Part shown: positions 50,626-60,028 of the stretch, one piece after another | Numbering within the stretch: position 1 is the stretch's first letter | Layout: every line of letters starts with the position of its first letter | Assembly (NCBI GenBank): GCA_945872615.1 | Contig: CAMBZZ010000008.1 | Span: forward strand, 1 to 60,106 | Direction of reading: 5' to 3' | DNA length: 60,106 nucleotides | DNA from: an uncultured Clostridia bacterium | GTDB lineage: Bacteria > Bacillota > Clostridia > Christensenellales > UBA3700 | Position numbers and translations under genes: made by a program | The notes under the pieces: model-generated | What the model was told of the DNA's origin: nothing | The model's database searches: none | The model's input: the letters and a program-made list of their open reading frames with translations, nothing else

Positions 50626-52290
50626 ATGACACTAAGAAGCAGATATTTGACCGAGGGTGCTGAGACCGCGCCTCAGCGTTCGTTGTTGTATGCGTGCGGT
50701 TTTACCAAAGAAGAACTCGAAAGACCGCTTATCGGTATCGTTTCGGCTCACAGCGACATCGTGCCGGGACATATCAACCTCGACAAGATTACCGAGGCTG
50801 TCAAGGCGGGCGTAAGACTTGCGGGCGGTACGCCAATCATGGTGCCTTCAATCGGCGTGTGCGACGGCATCGCAATGGGACACATAGGCATGAAGTATAG
50901 CCTTGCTTCGAGAGAACTTATTGCCGACAGCGTAGAGACGATGACTATGGCTCATTGCTTCGACGGACTGGTGCTGGTGCCTAACTGTGACAAAATCGTT
51001 CCGGGTATGGTTATGGCTGCGGTGAGAATGAATATTCCTGCCGTAGTAGTGAGCGGCGGACCTATGATGGCGGGACTTGTAAACGGTTGTGAAGTGTCGC
51101 TGTCCAAGATGTTCGAAGCCGTAGGCGCACGCAAAGCGGGCATCATCGACGACAAAGAACTCCTTGACTTCGAGCAAAACTGCTGTCCTACTTGCGGCTC
51201 TTGTAGCGGTATGTACACCGCCAATTCTATGAACTGTCTGTGCGAGGCGATAGGTATCGCGCTCCCGGGCAACGGAACTATACCGGCAGTATCCAGCGCA
51301 AGGATTGCACTTGCTAAGCACGCGGGTATGGCAATTATGAACCTTGTCAACAAGGACATCAAGGCAAGGGACATTATCAACGAAAAGTCTATCCGCAACG
51401 CACTCGCATGCGACATGGCTTTGGGTTGTTCCAGCAACAGCGTGTTGCACCTTTTGGCTATTGCCAACGAGGCTGGCTATCCGCTTGACCTCAACGTTAT
51501 CAACGAAATCAGCGCCAAGACGCCTAACATTTGTCATCTTGCCCCTGCGGGACCTACCCACATGCAAGACCTCAATCAGGCGGGCGGCGTGCAAGCCGTA
51601 CTCAGCGAACTCAAACGCGGCGGCTATATAGATTGCAGCGCAATCACCTCTACGGGCAAGACCTTGGGCGAAAATCTCGAGGGCGTAGAACTTAAAGAAT
51701 ACAGCACTATCAAGTCGATTGACAATCCGTATTCTGCCAACGGCGGTATCGCAATTCTTTGGGGTAACATTGCCAAAAACGGTTGCGTAGTCAAGAGAAG
51801 TGCAGTTGCTCCCGAGATGCTCAAGCATAGCGGTCCTGCACGCGTGTTCGACAGCGAAGACGACGCTATCCAAGCCATATACGGCGGTCAAATAGTGCCC
51901 GGCGACGTGGTAGTCATCAGATACGAAGGACCTAAGGGCGGACCGGGTATGAGAGAAATGCTCAATCCTACCTCGGCGCTTGCGGGTATGAAACTCGACA
52001 AGAGCGTAGCCCTCATCACCGACGGCAGATTTAGCGGCGCTAGCCGTGGCGCGTCCATCGGTCACGTAGCTCCCGAGGCTGCTATGGGAGGAGAAATCGG
52101 ACTTGTACAAGAGGGCGACGTTATCACCATAGACATTCCTAACGGAAGCGTCAACGTAGCCGTAAGCGACGAAGAAATGGAGCAAAGAAGAGCAAAACAA
52201 GTTATGCCTGAGCCAAAAATCAAGACGGGTTGGCTGGCAAGATATTCAAGAATGGTCACCAGTGCCGACAAGGGCGCAGTGCTCAAATAA
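50626..52290 (+). CDS. ilvD: Dihydroxy-acid dehydratase
   Basis: Dehydrates dihydroxy acids to 2-oxo acids using an iron-sulfur cluster. The 554-residue protein has cluster cysteines in [12 protein letters not shown] and [19 protein letters not shown], and the C-terminal signature [22 protein letters not shown]. The ATG at 50626 follows AAGGAG; in-frame sequence upstream has no family similarity. ilvA begins eight bases after the stop. Confidence 0.97.
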   Translation: MTLRSRYLTEGAETAPQRSLLYACGFTKEELERPLIGIVSAHSDIVPGHINLDKITEAVKAGVRLAGGTPIMVPSIGVCDGIAMGHIGMKYSLASRELIADSVETMTMAHCFDGLVLVPNCDKIVPGMVMAAVRMNIPAVVVSGGPMMAGLVNGCEVSLSKMFEAVGARKAGIIDDKELLDFEQNCCPTCGSCSGMYTANSMNCLCEAIGIALPGNGTIPAVSSARIALAKHAGMAIMNLVNKDIKARDIINEKSIRNALACDMALGCSSNSVLHLLAIANEAGYPLDLNVINEISAKTPNICHLAPAGPTHMQDLNQAGGVQAVLSELKRGGYIDCSAITSTGKTLGENLEGVELKEYSTIKSIDNPYSANGGIAILWGNIAKNGCVVKRSAVAPEMLKHSGPARVFDSEDDAIQAIYGGQIVPGDVVVIRYEGPKGGPGMREMLNPTSALAGMKLDKSVALITDGRFSGASRGASIGHVAPEAAMGGEIGLVQEGDVITIDIPNGSVNVAVSDEEMEQRRAKQVMPEPKIKTGWLARYSRMVTSADKGAVLK

Positions 52291-52297
52291 GGAAAAT

Positions 52298-53491
52298 ATG
52301 CTGACTTTAGACAAAGTTTATCACGCCTCTTACGTACTCAAAGAGGTTATTAGAAACACCGACGTAATCTCCGCTCCCAAGATAAGGAGCGGTTGCAACC
52401 TATTCCTCAAGACCGAGAATCTCCAAGTGACGGGCTCCTTCAAGGTGAGGGGAGCGTACTACAAAATCTCGCAACTCAGCGAGGAGGAAAAGAAGAGGGG
52501 CGTTATCGCATGCAGCGCGGGCAACCACGCTCAAGGCGTAGCCCTTGCCGCAACTAAGAGCGGTATCAGTTCTTTGATATGCTTGCCTGACGGCGCACCA
52601 ATCTCCAAAGTTGAAGCTACCAAGAGCTACGGAGCTCAAGTATGCCTCGTCAAGGGAGTTTACGACGACGCTTATAATAGGGCTCTGCAACTCAAAGACG
52701 AGTGCGGATACACCTTTATTCACCCCTTCAACGACCCCGACGTCATTGCGGGTCAAGGCACGATAGGACTTGAGATTCTAGACCAGATCAAAGACCTTGA
52801 CGCGGTAGTAGTACCTATCGGCGGTGGCGGACTTATATCGGGCGTGGCATTTGCTATCAAGTCGCTCCGTCCCGACATCAAGGTGTACGGCGTTCAGGCA
52901 ACGGGCGCTCCGAGCATGCTCAATTCGGTGGCTCACAGCCGTATCGAAAAGCTCGACAGCGTGTCGACCATTGCAGACGGTATTGCGGTCAAGCAACCGG
53001 GTGATTTAACCTTCGAGCTTTGCCAAAAGTACGTGGACGAGATTGTCAGCGTCAACGATGACGAAATCTCCTCGGCTATCCTTGCGCTCATCGAGCAACA
53101 CAAGATGATTGCCGAGGGCGCGGGCGCGGTAGCGGTCGCAGCGGTTATGTTTGACAAAGTGCCCGTTCAAGGCAAAAACGTGTGCGCACTCATATCGGGC
53201 GGTAATATAGACGTGACTATCTTGTCCCGCGTTATCAAGAGAGGACTTTTGATGACGGGCAGAAACCACGCTATGTCCATCGAACTCCCCGACAAACCGG
53301 GACAACTTGCTCACGTTGCGGCTATCATCAGTTCTTTGGGCGCCAACGTTATCGGAGTGCATCACGAGCGTTCCAACGAGGGTAGCGACGTCACGGGTTG
53401 TTTCTTGAGAGTAGAAATCGAGACGAGAAACTTCGACCATATCCAACAAATTCGCAATAGACTGACTAGCGAAGGCTTCAAACTATTTTAG
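52298..53491 (+). CDS. ilvA: Threonine ammonia-lyase with C-terminal ACT domain
   Basis: PLP enzyme that deaminates threonine to 2-oxobutyrate, the first step to isoleucine. The 397-residue protein has the PLP lysine in TGSFKVRGAYYK, SAGNHAQGVALAA, the phosphate-binding loop VVPIGGGGLISG and an ACT domain from about residue 325 (MSIELPDKPGQLAHVAAII). The short one-ACT form is the TdcB/YgeX-like clostridial type. The ATG at 52298 follows AAGGAAA. Confidence 0.94.
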   Translation: MLTLDKVYHASYVLKEVIRNTDVISAPKIRSGCNLFLKTENLQVTGSFKVRGAYYKISQLSEEEKKRGVIACSAGNHAQGVALAATKSGISSLICLPDGAPISKVEATKSYGAQVCLVKGVYDDAYNRALQLKDECGYTFIHPFNDPDVIAGQGTIGLEILDQIKDLDAVVVPIGGGGLISGVAFAIKSLRPDIKVYGVQATGAPSMLNSVAHSRIEKLDSVSTIADGIAVKQPGDLTFELCQKYVDEIVSVNDDEISSAILALIEQHKMIAEGAGAVAVAAVMFDKVPVQGKNVCALISGGNIDVTILSRVIKRGLLMTGRNHAMSIELPDKPGQLAHVAAIISSLGANVIGVHHERSNEGSDVTGCFLRVEIETRNFDHIQQIRNRLTSEGFKLF

Positions 53492-53511
53492 TTGAAATTA
53501 TAGGAGGAATT

Positions 53512-53886
53512 ATGCAAATTATATCAACCGACAATGCGCCAAAGGCGATAGGACCATATTCTCAAGCGATAGTAGTGGACGGCACCGTCTACACTTCGGG
53601 ACAAATCGCTATCAATCCTGCCACCAACACGGTTGAGACTACGACGATAGAAGAGCAAACTCATCAAGTATGCAAAAATCTCACCGCCGTACTCGAAGCA
53701 AGCGGAAGCGGTATGGACAAGGTAGTCAAGACGGTATGCTTCCTTGCCGACATGGGCGATTTTGCAACTTTCAACGAGATTTACGCTCAATATTTCGTAT
53801 CTCGTCCCGCACGCTCTTGCGTGGCTGTCAAGACCTTGCCAAAGAACGTTTTGGTGGAGATTGACTGTATAGCCAAGACCAAATAA
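53512..53886 (+). CDS. ridA: RidA family 2-iminobutanoate/2-iminopropanoate deaminase
   Basis: Hydrolyses the reactive enamine/imine intermediates released by IlvA-type PLP enzymes. The 124-residue protein has the family opening NAPKAIGPYSQAIVVDG, TSGQIAINP and the substrate Arg in RPARSCVAVKTLPKNVLVEID. AGGAGG precedes the ATG, 20 bases after ilvA, a functional pairing. Last gene of the ilv operon. Confidence 0.95.
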   Translation: MQIISTDNAPKAIGPYSQAIVVDGTVYTSGQIAINPATNTVETTTIEEQTHQVCKNLTAVLEASGSGMDKVVKTVCFLADMGDFATFNEIYAQYFVSRPARSCVAVKTLPKNVLVEIDCIAKTK

Positions 53887-54017
53887 TTGACTGCCTAACG
53901 GTTTTTCAACGCTTTAGTCGCAACTATTAGTCAAGGCGTTGTGGACAACACCGAATAACACACAAGATTGGATAATATCGATATGTAGTTAACGGCAAAT
54001 AAAAAATTATTATATGC

Positions 54018-54050
54018 AAAAAGCGAGAAGATAATTCTTCTCGCTTTTTG
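54018..54050. terminator. Bidirectional terminator between ridA and the MMPL gene
   Basis: AAAAAGCGAGAAG and CTTCTCGCTTTTT form a 13-bp stem (54018-54049) with an ATAATT loop, giving U tracts in both directions between convergent genes. Confidence 0.9.
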
Positions 54051-54072
54051 TATTAGATTTTTGTTATTTATA

Positions 54073-56700
54073 TTATTCTGCATGCTTTTCATCGACTTCG
54101 ACGGTCACTTCTTTTTCTACGGCTTGTTCGTCGTTTTCAACGGTTTCTACGCCGTCGTTGTTTTGTGCGTCGGCAGTCTCGTTAAGTTCGTCTCCGTCGG
54201 TAGTATTGGCAACTCCTACGATTGGAGCAATATCGACTTCGCCTTGACCCACCGTTACGGCTACGGGCTTTTCAAAAATCACTTGCGTGCTTAGTCCTTC
54301 TTCAGGGTCGCCTTTGCCACGCTTGATAGATATGGCTCTGGTTGCCTTGGCTCTGATATACAGTAGGGCAGGCAAGAAGGTAAATACGAGTATTAGGCTC
54401 ATAAATGCGCCGCGAGCGATAAGTTCGGTTATTTGACCGACAATCATATTAGAAGTAATCAATCTTACCGATATACAAGCTGCAATGAGTATTGCGCCCG
54501 ACGTCAGCACGCTAGGAGCGGCACGGTATATGGCGTTTTTGATTGCCGTTACCGATTCGACGCCCTTAGATTTTTCGTCGTTAAATTTACTCGTCATCAA
54601 TATTGCGTAGTCTACCGTTGCGCCCAACTCTATAGCCGTCACTATGAGATACGCCATAAAGTTGATTTTGGTGTTGGTAAAGTACACCAGAGACAAGTTG
54701 ACGAAGATACCCGTTTCGATAACCAACAACAAGAGGATAGATAGTAGCGGTTTGCGGAATGTTACTAGCAGTATTATCAAAATAATAGCGGCGGAGAGCA
54801 GAGATACCAACGCAAAGTCTTGCGGGGTTACTAGGCTGAGTTCGTAAGCGCCTTGTGCAAGTCCCGTTATGTTGACTTTTTCTCCAAATATGTCATCGCC
54901 GATAGCTTTGATTTTGTTGAGGGTGGCGTATGATTCCACGTCTTCCGACACGCCTTCGAGGTTGATAGTGTACAACATATACTTGTCTTCGACTTGAGAG
55001 TTGCTAATATTGGATATAAAGTTTTTGTGCAATAGGTTGTATATAATACTTCTTATCGAACTAGCTTCCACGTCGTCGTAGAGATCGCGGTTGAGAATGG
55101 TGCAGAGTGAGAAGACTTCGATGACCTTATGTTCGTCGTTATTCTCCACGGCGGCGCCGTTTTCGCCCACTACGAAATTACCGCTCTCGTCTAATTGATA
55201 GCCGATTTTGTTTATTCTATCGATAAATTCGTATTGTTTGTCAATATCGGCAGTACCCGTGTAAGGGGTCATAATGATGAGCATATTGTCATATTTTTTG
55301 GCAATTTTTTCAGGGAAATTAGGGTTAGGGTTTTCCTTGGTCATTGTGATGTAGTTGAGCGGAGCCTTGAGTTGGAAGTATGCGCAAGGGATAGCCATTG
55401 CAAGGCAAAGAACAGTCACTACGACCACAACCCACTTCTTGGTCATGACTTTGGCAACGGGCTTTAGTCTGACTTCCACTTGCCATTTGTGAGTAGTCTT
55501 TTTGACCAGTTTGTCAAATATCAAGATGAGGATAGGTTGTATAAAGATTACGGCGAGCAAGGACAATATTACGCCCTTAGCGAGTACGAAGCCGAGGTCG
55601 TAGCCCATCTTATATTTCATAAAGAACAGCGCGATAAAGCCGCCCACCGTAGTGAGAGCAGAGGAGGAGATAGCGGCAATGGTCTTAGGCAGAGCCTTGA
55701 TTAGAGCCTCTTTAGGCGTCATACAGTGCTCCAATTCTTCGTAATACGTGTGCATGAGGAATATCGAATAGTCCATTGCAATCGCCAGTTGTAAGATCGT
55801 GGAGCAAGAGGAGGTTATGCTGCTGATAGTGCCTAGAGGCGTGCCCGCGAGCGGACCTCCCGCAATGACGTTGCTACCCATGTTTAAGAGCAAAGAAATG
55901 CCGAGCGTAGCCAGAAAAATGAGTGGCTCGAGATAGCTTTTGGTCGTAATAAGGAGGATAACCAAAACTACCAAGACGACCACGGCAAAGAATTTAGGCA
56001 TATCGCCGACGGAGGATTCTACCAATTTTCTTGCATTGGTCGAAGTTCCGCCAAAGTAATATATATCTTCGGCACTCGAGCCTAATCCTTGCGGAATTAC
56101 GATAGAGCCGTTGTCGATGCCCGCTTGCAGTTCGGTCTTGACAATATCTTCTATCGTGTTGAGAGAATTGATAGTTCTGCTGTCGGAGCCGGCATATTTG
56201 AAGTAGAAAGACACGAAGTAAGTAGTATATTTTTCTCCCGTGTAGCTGTCGTTTACGATATTGCCGTCCTTGTCCGTCACTTTGATAAACTTGGAAGTGG
56301 CAAGGGCAATGGCTTGTTCTACGTCTTCAGCCTCGCCCACTCTGTTTAGTTCGTCGAGTTTGTCAAAAGTACCTATCCACACGGTTTTGGAAATAGCGGA
56401 GGAGAGAGTAGCTTGTTTACCGTCGATTACGGCATTAGAAGTAGTGACTTTGTCGACTATCTTTTTTACTTGATTTTGGCTGGCAAAGGAGATAGAAATC
56501 GTACAATCGCCGATAATATTAAATTCGCTCTCGAGCAATTTTTTTGCTATAACCGTATCGGTGCTTTTGTCGAGATAGGATAGGACGTCGCCCTCCTTGT
56601 CCACCACCAGCATTCCGACGACGGACAGAGCTATCAGCAACACTACCACGCAAATTATCACGATTTTGTGATTCATAATCCAAGTTGCAAGTTTGGTCAT
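54073..56700 (-). CDS. MMPL/RND-superfamily exporter
   Basis: A membrane protein of about 875 residues with the two-fold RND layout: an N-terminal helix, a large extracytoplasmic loop (about residues 35-230), five or six helices, and a repeat of the pattern. The MMPL-type motifs AMDYSIFLMHTYYEE and TVDYAILMTSKFNDE mark the fourth helix of each half. Such proteins export lipids or hydrophobic compounds; the cargo is unknown. The C-terminal ~80 residues form an acidic low-complexity cytoplasmic tail. AGGAGA precedes the ATG at 56700. Confidence 0.88.
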   Translation of the reverse strand: MTKLATWIMNHKIVIICVVVLLIALSVVGMLVVDKEGDVLSYLDKSTDTVIAKKLLESEFNIIGDCTISISFASQNQVKKIVDKVTTSNAVIDGKQATLSSAISKTVWIGTFDKLDELNRVGEAEDVEQAIALATSKFIKVTDKDGNIVNDSYTGEKYTTYFVSFYFKYAGSDSRTINSLNTIEDIVKTELQAGIDNGSIVIPQGLGSSAEDIYYFGGTSTNARKLVESSVGDMPKFFAVVVLVVLVILLITTKSYLEPLIFLATLGISLLLNMGSNVIAGGPLAGTPLGTISSITSSCSTILQLAIAMDYSIFLMHTYYEELEHCMTPKEALIKALPKTIAAISSSALTTVGGFIALFFMKYKMGYDLGFVLAKGVILSLLAVIFIQPILILIFDKLVKKTTHKWQVEVRLKPVAKVMTKKWVVVVVTVLCLAMAIPCAYFQLKAPLNYITMTKENPNPNFPEKIAKKYDNMLIIMTPYTGTADIDKQYEFIDRINKIGYQLDESGNFVVGENGAAVENNDEHKVIEVFSLCTILNRDLYDDVEASSIRSIIYNLLHKNFISNISNSQVEDKYMLYTINLEGVSEDVESYATLNKIKAIGDDIFGEKVNITGLAQGAYELSLVTPQDFALVSLLSAAIILIILLVTFRKPLLSILLLLVIETGIFVNLSLVYFTNTKINFMAYLIVTAIELGATVDYAILMTSKFNDEKSKGVESVTAIKNAIYRAAPSVLTSGAILIAACISVRLITSNMIVGQITELIARGAFMSLILVFTFLPALLYIRAKATRAISIKRGKGDPEEGLSTQVIFEKPVAVTVGQGEVDIAPIVGVANTTDGDELNETADAQNNDGVETVENDEQAVEKEVTVEVDEKHAE

Positions 56701-56940
56701 CAATCTTCTCCTATATGTAAATAATATTCACCAATAATAATATCAAATTTATTTCAAATAATCAACACATTATAGGCGTTAGAACTAAAATATTACATAA
56801 TTAATTATTTTACATAATTTTCCAATATTGTGAGCCAAGCGCAAAGCTTTCAAAATCCGCTCGAAACTTGCCGTTTGAGCCAAATAGTGCAATTTCACAC
56901 AAAATTTTGTAAAGCTTCTTCAAAAAAATCACAAAAATAC

Positions 56941-56969
56941 TTTGCATAGCTTGGCTTAGGTGTTATAAT
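56941..56969 (+). promoter_or_regulatory. Promoter of the TIM-barrel gene, leaderless type
   Basis: TTTGCA (56941-56946) and TATAAT (56964-56969) are 17 bases apart; six bases separate the -10 from the ATG, with no ribosome binding site. Confidence 0.78.
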
Positions 56970-56975
56970 GCTAAT

Positions 56976-57791
56976 ATGCGTATCGGAATATCAACGGCAT
57001 CGTATTTTCCCAATCTCTACACCGAGCAGGCAGTCGGCGCAATAGCCGAGGCGGGTTGCGGTGTGTGCGAGGTTTTTTTGGCTTCGCATTACGAGTATAG
57101 GAGCGAGTTTGGCGAGGTTTTGCTAGATAGTCTTGCTAAGGCTCGCGGGGTACACTCTTTGGACGTACATTCCATACATACTCTTACCAACCAATTCGAG
57201 CCCGACCTCTTCAATAGGGGAGATAGAGCCAGAGCCGACGCATTCGACGCTTTCAACAAGGCGTGCAAGGTAGGACAGACGATAGGCGCCAAGCATTATA
57301 CTTTCCACGGACCAACGCTTCTCAAAAGAGCCGTCAAGTATACTTTCGACTATCCGCGTCTAGCTACCACAGTCAACAAACTCATAGAGATTGCGGCAAG
57401 TTACGGTCTCAAGTTTTGCTACGAAAACGTGCATTGGACGTACTGTTCCACTCCGACGTACTTTGACAATCTCAAGAGACTTTGTCCCGACTTGGGTGCG
57501 GTGCTCGACATCAAACAAGCCATGCAGTCGGGCATAGATTGGAGAGAGTTTCTTGAGGTGCAAAAGGATAGATTATGCACCGTCCACGTGTGCGATTACG
57601 ACGAGTCGGGTTTGGCAATCCCGGGTAGAGGAACTTTCGATTTCGTCGAGTTTTTCGCAAGGCTTATGGACGCGGGGTACGACGGACCTTGCCTTATGGA
57701 AGTGTATGACAAAAATTACGAAGACATAGCACAGCTTAAGGACAGTTATTTATACCTTTGCGACTGTCTGGATAGGGCGCAAAACAAATAA
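56976..57791 (+). CDS. Sugar phosphate isomerase/epimerase-like TIM barrel
   Basis: A 271-residue protein of the xylose isomerase-like/AP-endonuclease-2 superfamily. It opens MRIGISTASYFPN and has metal-ligand segments CGVCEVFLASHYEY, HYTFHGPTLL, KFCYENVHWTY, GAVLDIKQAMQSG and CTVHVCDYDESG, with a final CLMEVYDKNYED. The substrate cannot be assigned. The mRNA appears to be leaderless. It may be read through into pgi, 74 bases downstream, which has its own strong ribosome binding site. Confidence 0.85.
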   Translation: MRIGISTASYFPNLYTEQAVGAIAEAGCGVCEVFLASHYEYRSEFGEVLLDSLAKARGVHSLDVHSIHTLTNQFEPDLFNRGDRARADAFDAFNKACKVGQTIGAKHYTFHGPTLLKRAVKYTFDYPRLATTVNKLIEIAASYGLKFCYENVHWTYCSTPTYFDNLKRLCPDLGAVLDIKQAMQSGIDWREFLEVQKDRLCTVHVCDYDESGLAIPGRGTFDFVEFFARLMDAGYDGPCLMEVYDKNYEDIAQLKDSYLYLCDCLDRAQNK

Positions 57792-57865
57792 TCTAGTATG
57801 CAAATATACTTAACGGGCGCTTGCCTAACCTAAATTTAACAAAAATAATACCTCGGAGGGTACAA

Positions 57866-59278
57866 ATGAGATATAACAAAAAAGAAATGAAAATCAGATT
57901 GGATTACAACAATATGATGAGCACCGCCGTAGCAGACGGCTTTACCGACAAGGATTTTTCCTCTCGTCTCGGCGAAATTACCAACGCTTTCGAAGCAGTC
58001 AAAGCGGGTAGAGGCAAGAATATGATGGGTTGGACGGATCTGCCTTACAATCAAACCGAAGTAATCGAGGACATTCTTGCTACTGCTAAATACGTTCGCA
58101 AAAACTTCGAGTATTTCGTAGTTTTGGGTATCGGCGGCAGCGCGCTCGGTCCAATCGCGGCTTTCCAAGCAATATGCCACTTGCACTACAACGACTTGCC
58201 TAAGCGCAAGAGAAAGGGACCTAAGTTTTACGTTGAGGACAACGTGGACCCTGAGAGAATGGCGGCGCTTCTCGACGTCATCGACGTAGAAAAGACCATG
58301 TTCAACGTCATCACCAAGAGTGGCTCTACTTCCGAGACCATGACGCAATATCTTATCATCAACGATATTCTTACCTCCAAGCTCGGAGATAAGGCAAAAG
58401 ACCATATCATCGCCACCACTTCCAAAGCAACGGGCAACCTTATCAAAATCGCTCAAAAGGAGGGCTACAAGACCTTCTATATTCCTGACGGAGTAGGCGG
58501 AAGATTTAGCGAACTTTGCCCTGTAGGACTTTTCCCTGCCGCTGTCAACGGCATTGACATCAAGGCACTCATAGGTGGCGCGAAATATATGGACGAGCAA
58601 TGCCAATCCGCCAACGTCAAGAAGAACCCTGCGCTAATGGCAGGCACTTTGCAATATATGGCTATGCAAAAGGGCAAAAATATCTCCGTAATGATGCCTT
58701 ACGCCGACGGTCTCAAGTTTATCGCAGACTGGTATTGTCAACTTTGGGGTGAGAGCCTCGGTAAGAACAAAAACCTCGACGGCACGGCTTGCAACAAGGG
58801 TCAGACCCCTGTCAAGGCTTTGGGCGTAACCGACCAACACTCTCAAGTGCAACTCTATGCCGAAGGTCCGTTTGACAAGGTTATCACCTTTATCGGCGTA
58901 GACGAATACCGCAGCGAGGTCAAGATTGCTAACGGTTGCGAAGAATTCCCTAACGTCAACTTCCTCTGCGGACACACAATGAACGAACTCATTCAAGCAG
59001 AGCGCAAGGCTACCGAGTACGCAATCACCAAGGCGGGCAAGATGAATCACACCATTATGCTCCCTCAGCTCAACGAGTTTACCTTGGGACAACTTCTCAT
59101 GTTCTTTATGCTCAAGACGGCTTACACCGGCGCTTTGCTCGGCATCGACACCTTCAACCAACCGGGCGTAGAAGAGGGCAAAAACGCAACCTACGCACTC
59201 CTCGGCAGACCTGGCTACGACGAGAAGAGAGCAGAGCTGGCTAATGCGCCTCAGAAGCAAAACAAGTATATCATCTAA
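57866..59278 (+). CDS. pgi: Glucose-6-phosphate isomerase
   Basis: Interconverts glucose-6-phosphate and fructose-6-phosphate. The protein of about 470 residues has the SIS-fold phosphate-binding TKSGSTSETMTQYL, the signature GGRFSELCPVGLFPAAVNG, HSQVQLYAEGPFDKV with the catalytic His/Glu region, and LGIDTFNQPGVEEGKN. The start chosen is the ATG at 57866 behind GGAGGG; upstream in-frame sequence is not family-like. The monomer length is normal for Bacillota. Confidence 0.96.
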   Translation: MRYNKKEMKIRLDYNNMMSTAVADGFTDKDFSSRLGEITNAFEAVKAGRGKNMMGWTDLPYNQTEVIEDILATAKYVRKNFEYFVVLGIGGSALGPIAAFQAICHLHYNDLPKRKRKGPKFYVEDNVDPERMAALLDVIDVEKTMFNVITKSGSTSETMTQYLIINDILTSKLGDKAKDHIIATTSKATGNLIKIAQKEGYKTFYIPDGVGGRFSELCPVGLFPAAVNGIDIKALIGGAKYMDEQCQSANVKKNPALMAGTLQYMAMQKGKNISVMMPYADGLKFIADWYCQLWGESLGKNKNLDGTACNKGQTPVKALGVTDQHSQVQLYAEGPFDKVITFIGVDEYRSEVKIANGCEEFPNVNFLCGHTMNELIQAERKATEYAITKAGKMNHTIMLPQLNEFTLGQLLMFFMLKTAYTGALLGIDTFNQPGVEEGKNATYALLGRPGYDEKRAELANAPQKQNKYII

Positions 59279-59279
59279 T

Positions 59280-59404
59280 TTTGACGGCGGATATACTTCG
59301 TTATGCGTTGTCAAGCGACTATTTTTCTTGCTCACGTACGCTAAGTACGCTCGCTTCGATAAAACAGTCGCTTTCCTAGCCTAACTCGCATCTACGCCGT
59401 CAAA
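59280..59404. repeat. Palindromic 125-bp element with 10-bp terminal inverted repeats
   Basis: TTTGACGGCG (59280-59289) and CGCCGTCAAA (59395-59404) are perfect inverted repeats enclosing nested complementary pieces (GCGACT...AGTCGC, CGTACG/TACG). No ORF is inside. It begins two bases after the pgi stop and looks like a MITE or extragenic palindromic repeat. Confidence 0.7.
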
Positions 59405-59433
59405 CATAATCAAAATGGCTAATTACTAAATTG

Positions 59434-59459
59434 AGGCAACTGATAAAGTTGCCTTTTTC
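59434..59459 (+). terminator. Terminator with AGGCAAC stem (pgi side)
   Basis: AGGCAAC and GTTGCCT form a 7-bp stem with a TGATAAA loop, followed by TTTTCT. The same stem recurs at 59762-59786. Confidence 0.8.
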
Positions 59460-59464
59460 TTTGT

Positions 59465-59488
59465 CTAACTCGCATCTCTACCGTCAAA
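59465..59488. repeat. Partial second copy of the right end of the 59280-59404 element
   Basis: CTAACTCGCATCT followed by CTACCGTCAAA repeats, with small changes, the right end CTAACTCGCATCTACGCCGTCAAA at 59381-59404. Only this end is present. Confidence 0.65.
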
Positions 59489-59515
59489 TGGTGATGGAGT
59501 GTCGACCAAGCAGTG

Positions 59516-59720
59516 TGTCATTGTGAGGCTATAAAATAGCCGTGACAATCTCTATACTTGAAAAGCCTCCATTGTGTAAAGGGAGGTGGCTCGCCAAAAG
59601 GCGAGACGGAGGGATTGATAATTCTAATTTTATTCTTTGAGAAACAACGCAATCTCTCAAAAGTCTGTGCAATGGAATTGGGACCGCGGTAGCGGTGAAA
59701 TGGTTGTCATATTCGAACCT
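59516..59720. repeat. Composite block of short hairpin repeats
   Basis: Four hairpins in a row: ATTGT/ACAAT around GGCTAT/ATAGCC (59520-59549); CCTCC/GGGAGG (59566-59586) with CTCGCC-AAAA-GGCGAG (59590-59605) and ACGGAGGGATTG; TTTGAGA/TCTCAAA (59636-59661); and ACCGC-GGTA-GCGGT (59683-59696). The first two resemble intergenic palindromes I remember as dispersed in many gut Clostridia. No ORF is supported. Confidence 0.6.
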
Positions 59721-59761
59721 ATGCCGTGAGGGAATAGCGAAACAGTTACTAAGTACAAAAT

Positions 59762-59790
59762 AAGGCAACTTTTTTATAGTTGCCTTTTTA
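59762..59790. terminator. Terminator with AAGGCAACT stem (regulator side)
   Basis: AAGGCAACT and AGTTGCCTT (59762-59786) form a 9-bp stem, with T-rich sequence on both strands; it lies at the 3' end of the minus-strand regulator. Confidence 0.75.
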
Positions 59791-59794
59791 ATTT

Positions 59795-60028
59795 CTAATC
59801 GTCTATATCGTCAAAGAGTGGACTGTCAAAGAATTCTTTTAGCGTTATGCCGAGCCCTTCGCAGAGGTATAGTATCGTTGCAAGTTTCGGATTTTGGCTT
59901 CTACCCGAAAAGATACTATTGACCGTCGATTGTATGACTCCCGAATCGGCACACAACTTGTTGGGCGTAATATTACGCTCTCTGCAATATTCGAGTATTC
60001 TTTTTGCTACCGCTTCGTGTAATTTCAT
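59795..60028 (-). CDS. Small XRE-family HTH regulator
   Basis: A 77-residue protein that is almost entirely one Cro/C1-type helix-turn-helix, with NITPNKLCADSGVIQSTVNSIFSGRSQNPKLATI covering helices 2-4 and LYLCEGLGITLKEFFDSPLF after it. A TATAAT lies 17 bases before the ATG, giving a leader of about ten bases without a clear ribosome binding site. The target is unknown. Confidence 0.82.
   Translation of the reverse strand: MKLHEAVAKRILEYCRERNITPNKLCADSGVIQSTVNSIFSGRSQNPKLATILYLCEGLGITLKEFFDSPLFDDIDD

Noticed and set aside
50848..52200. 450-residue minus-strand open frame inside ilvD
   Set aside because: Antisense shadow of a highly conserved gene, with no domain or start signal.
59683..59696. 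ACCGCGG sequence resembling the T-box antiterminator core
   Set aside because: No specifier stem, no terminator partner and no synthetase or amino-acid gene downstream; it is part of a short palindrome in the repeat block.
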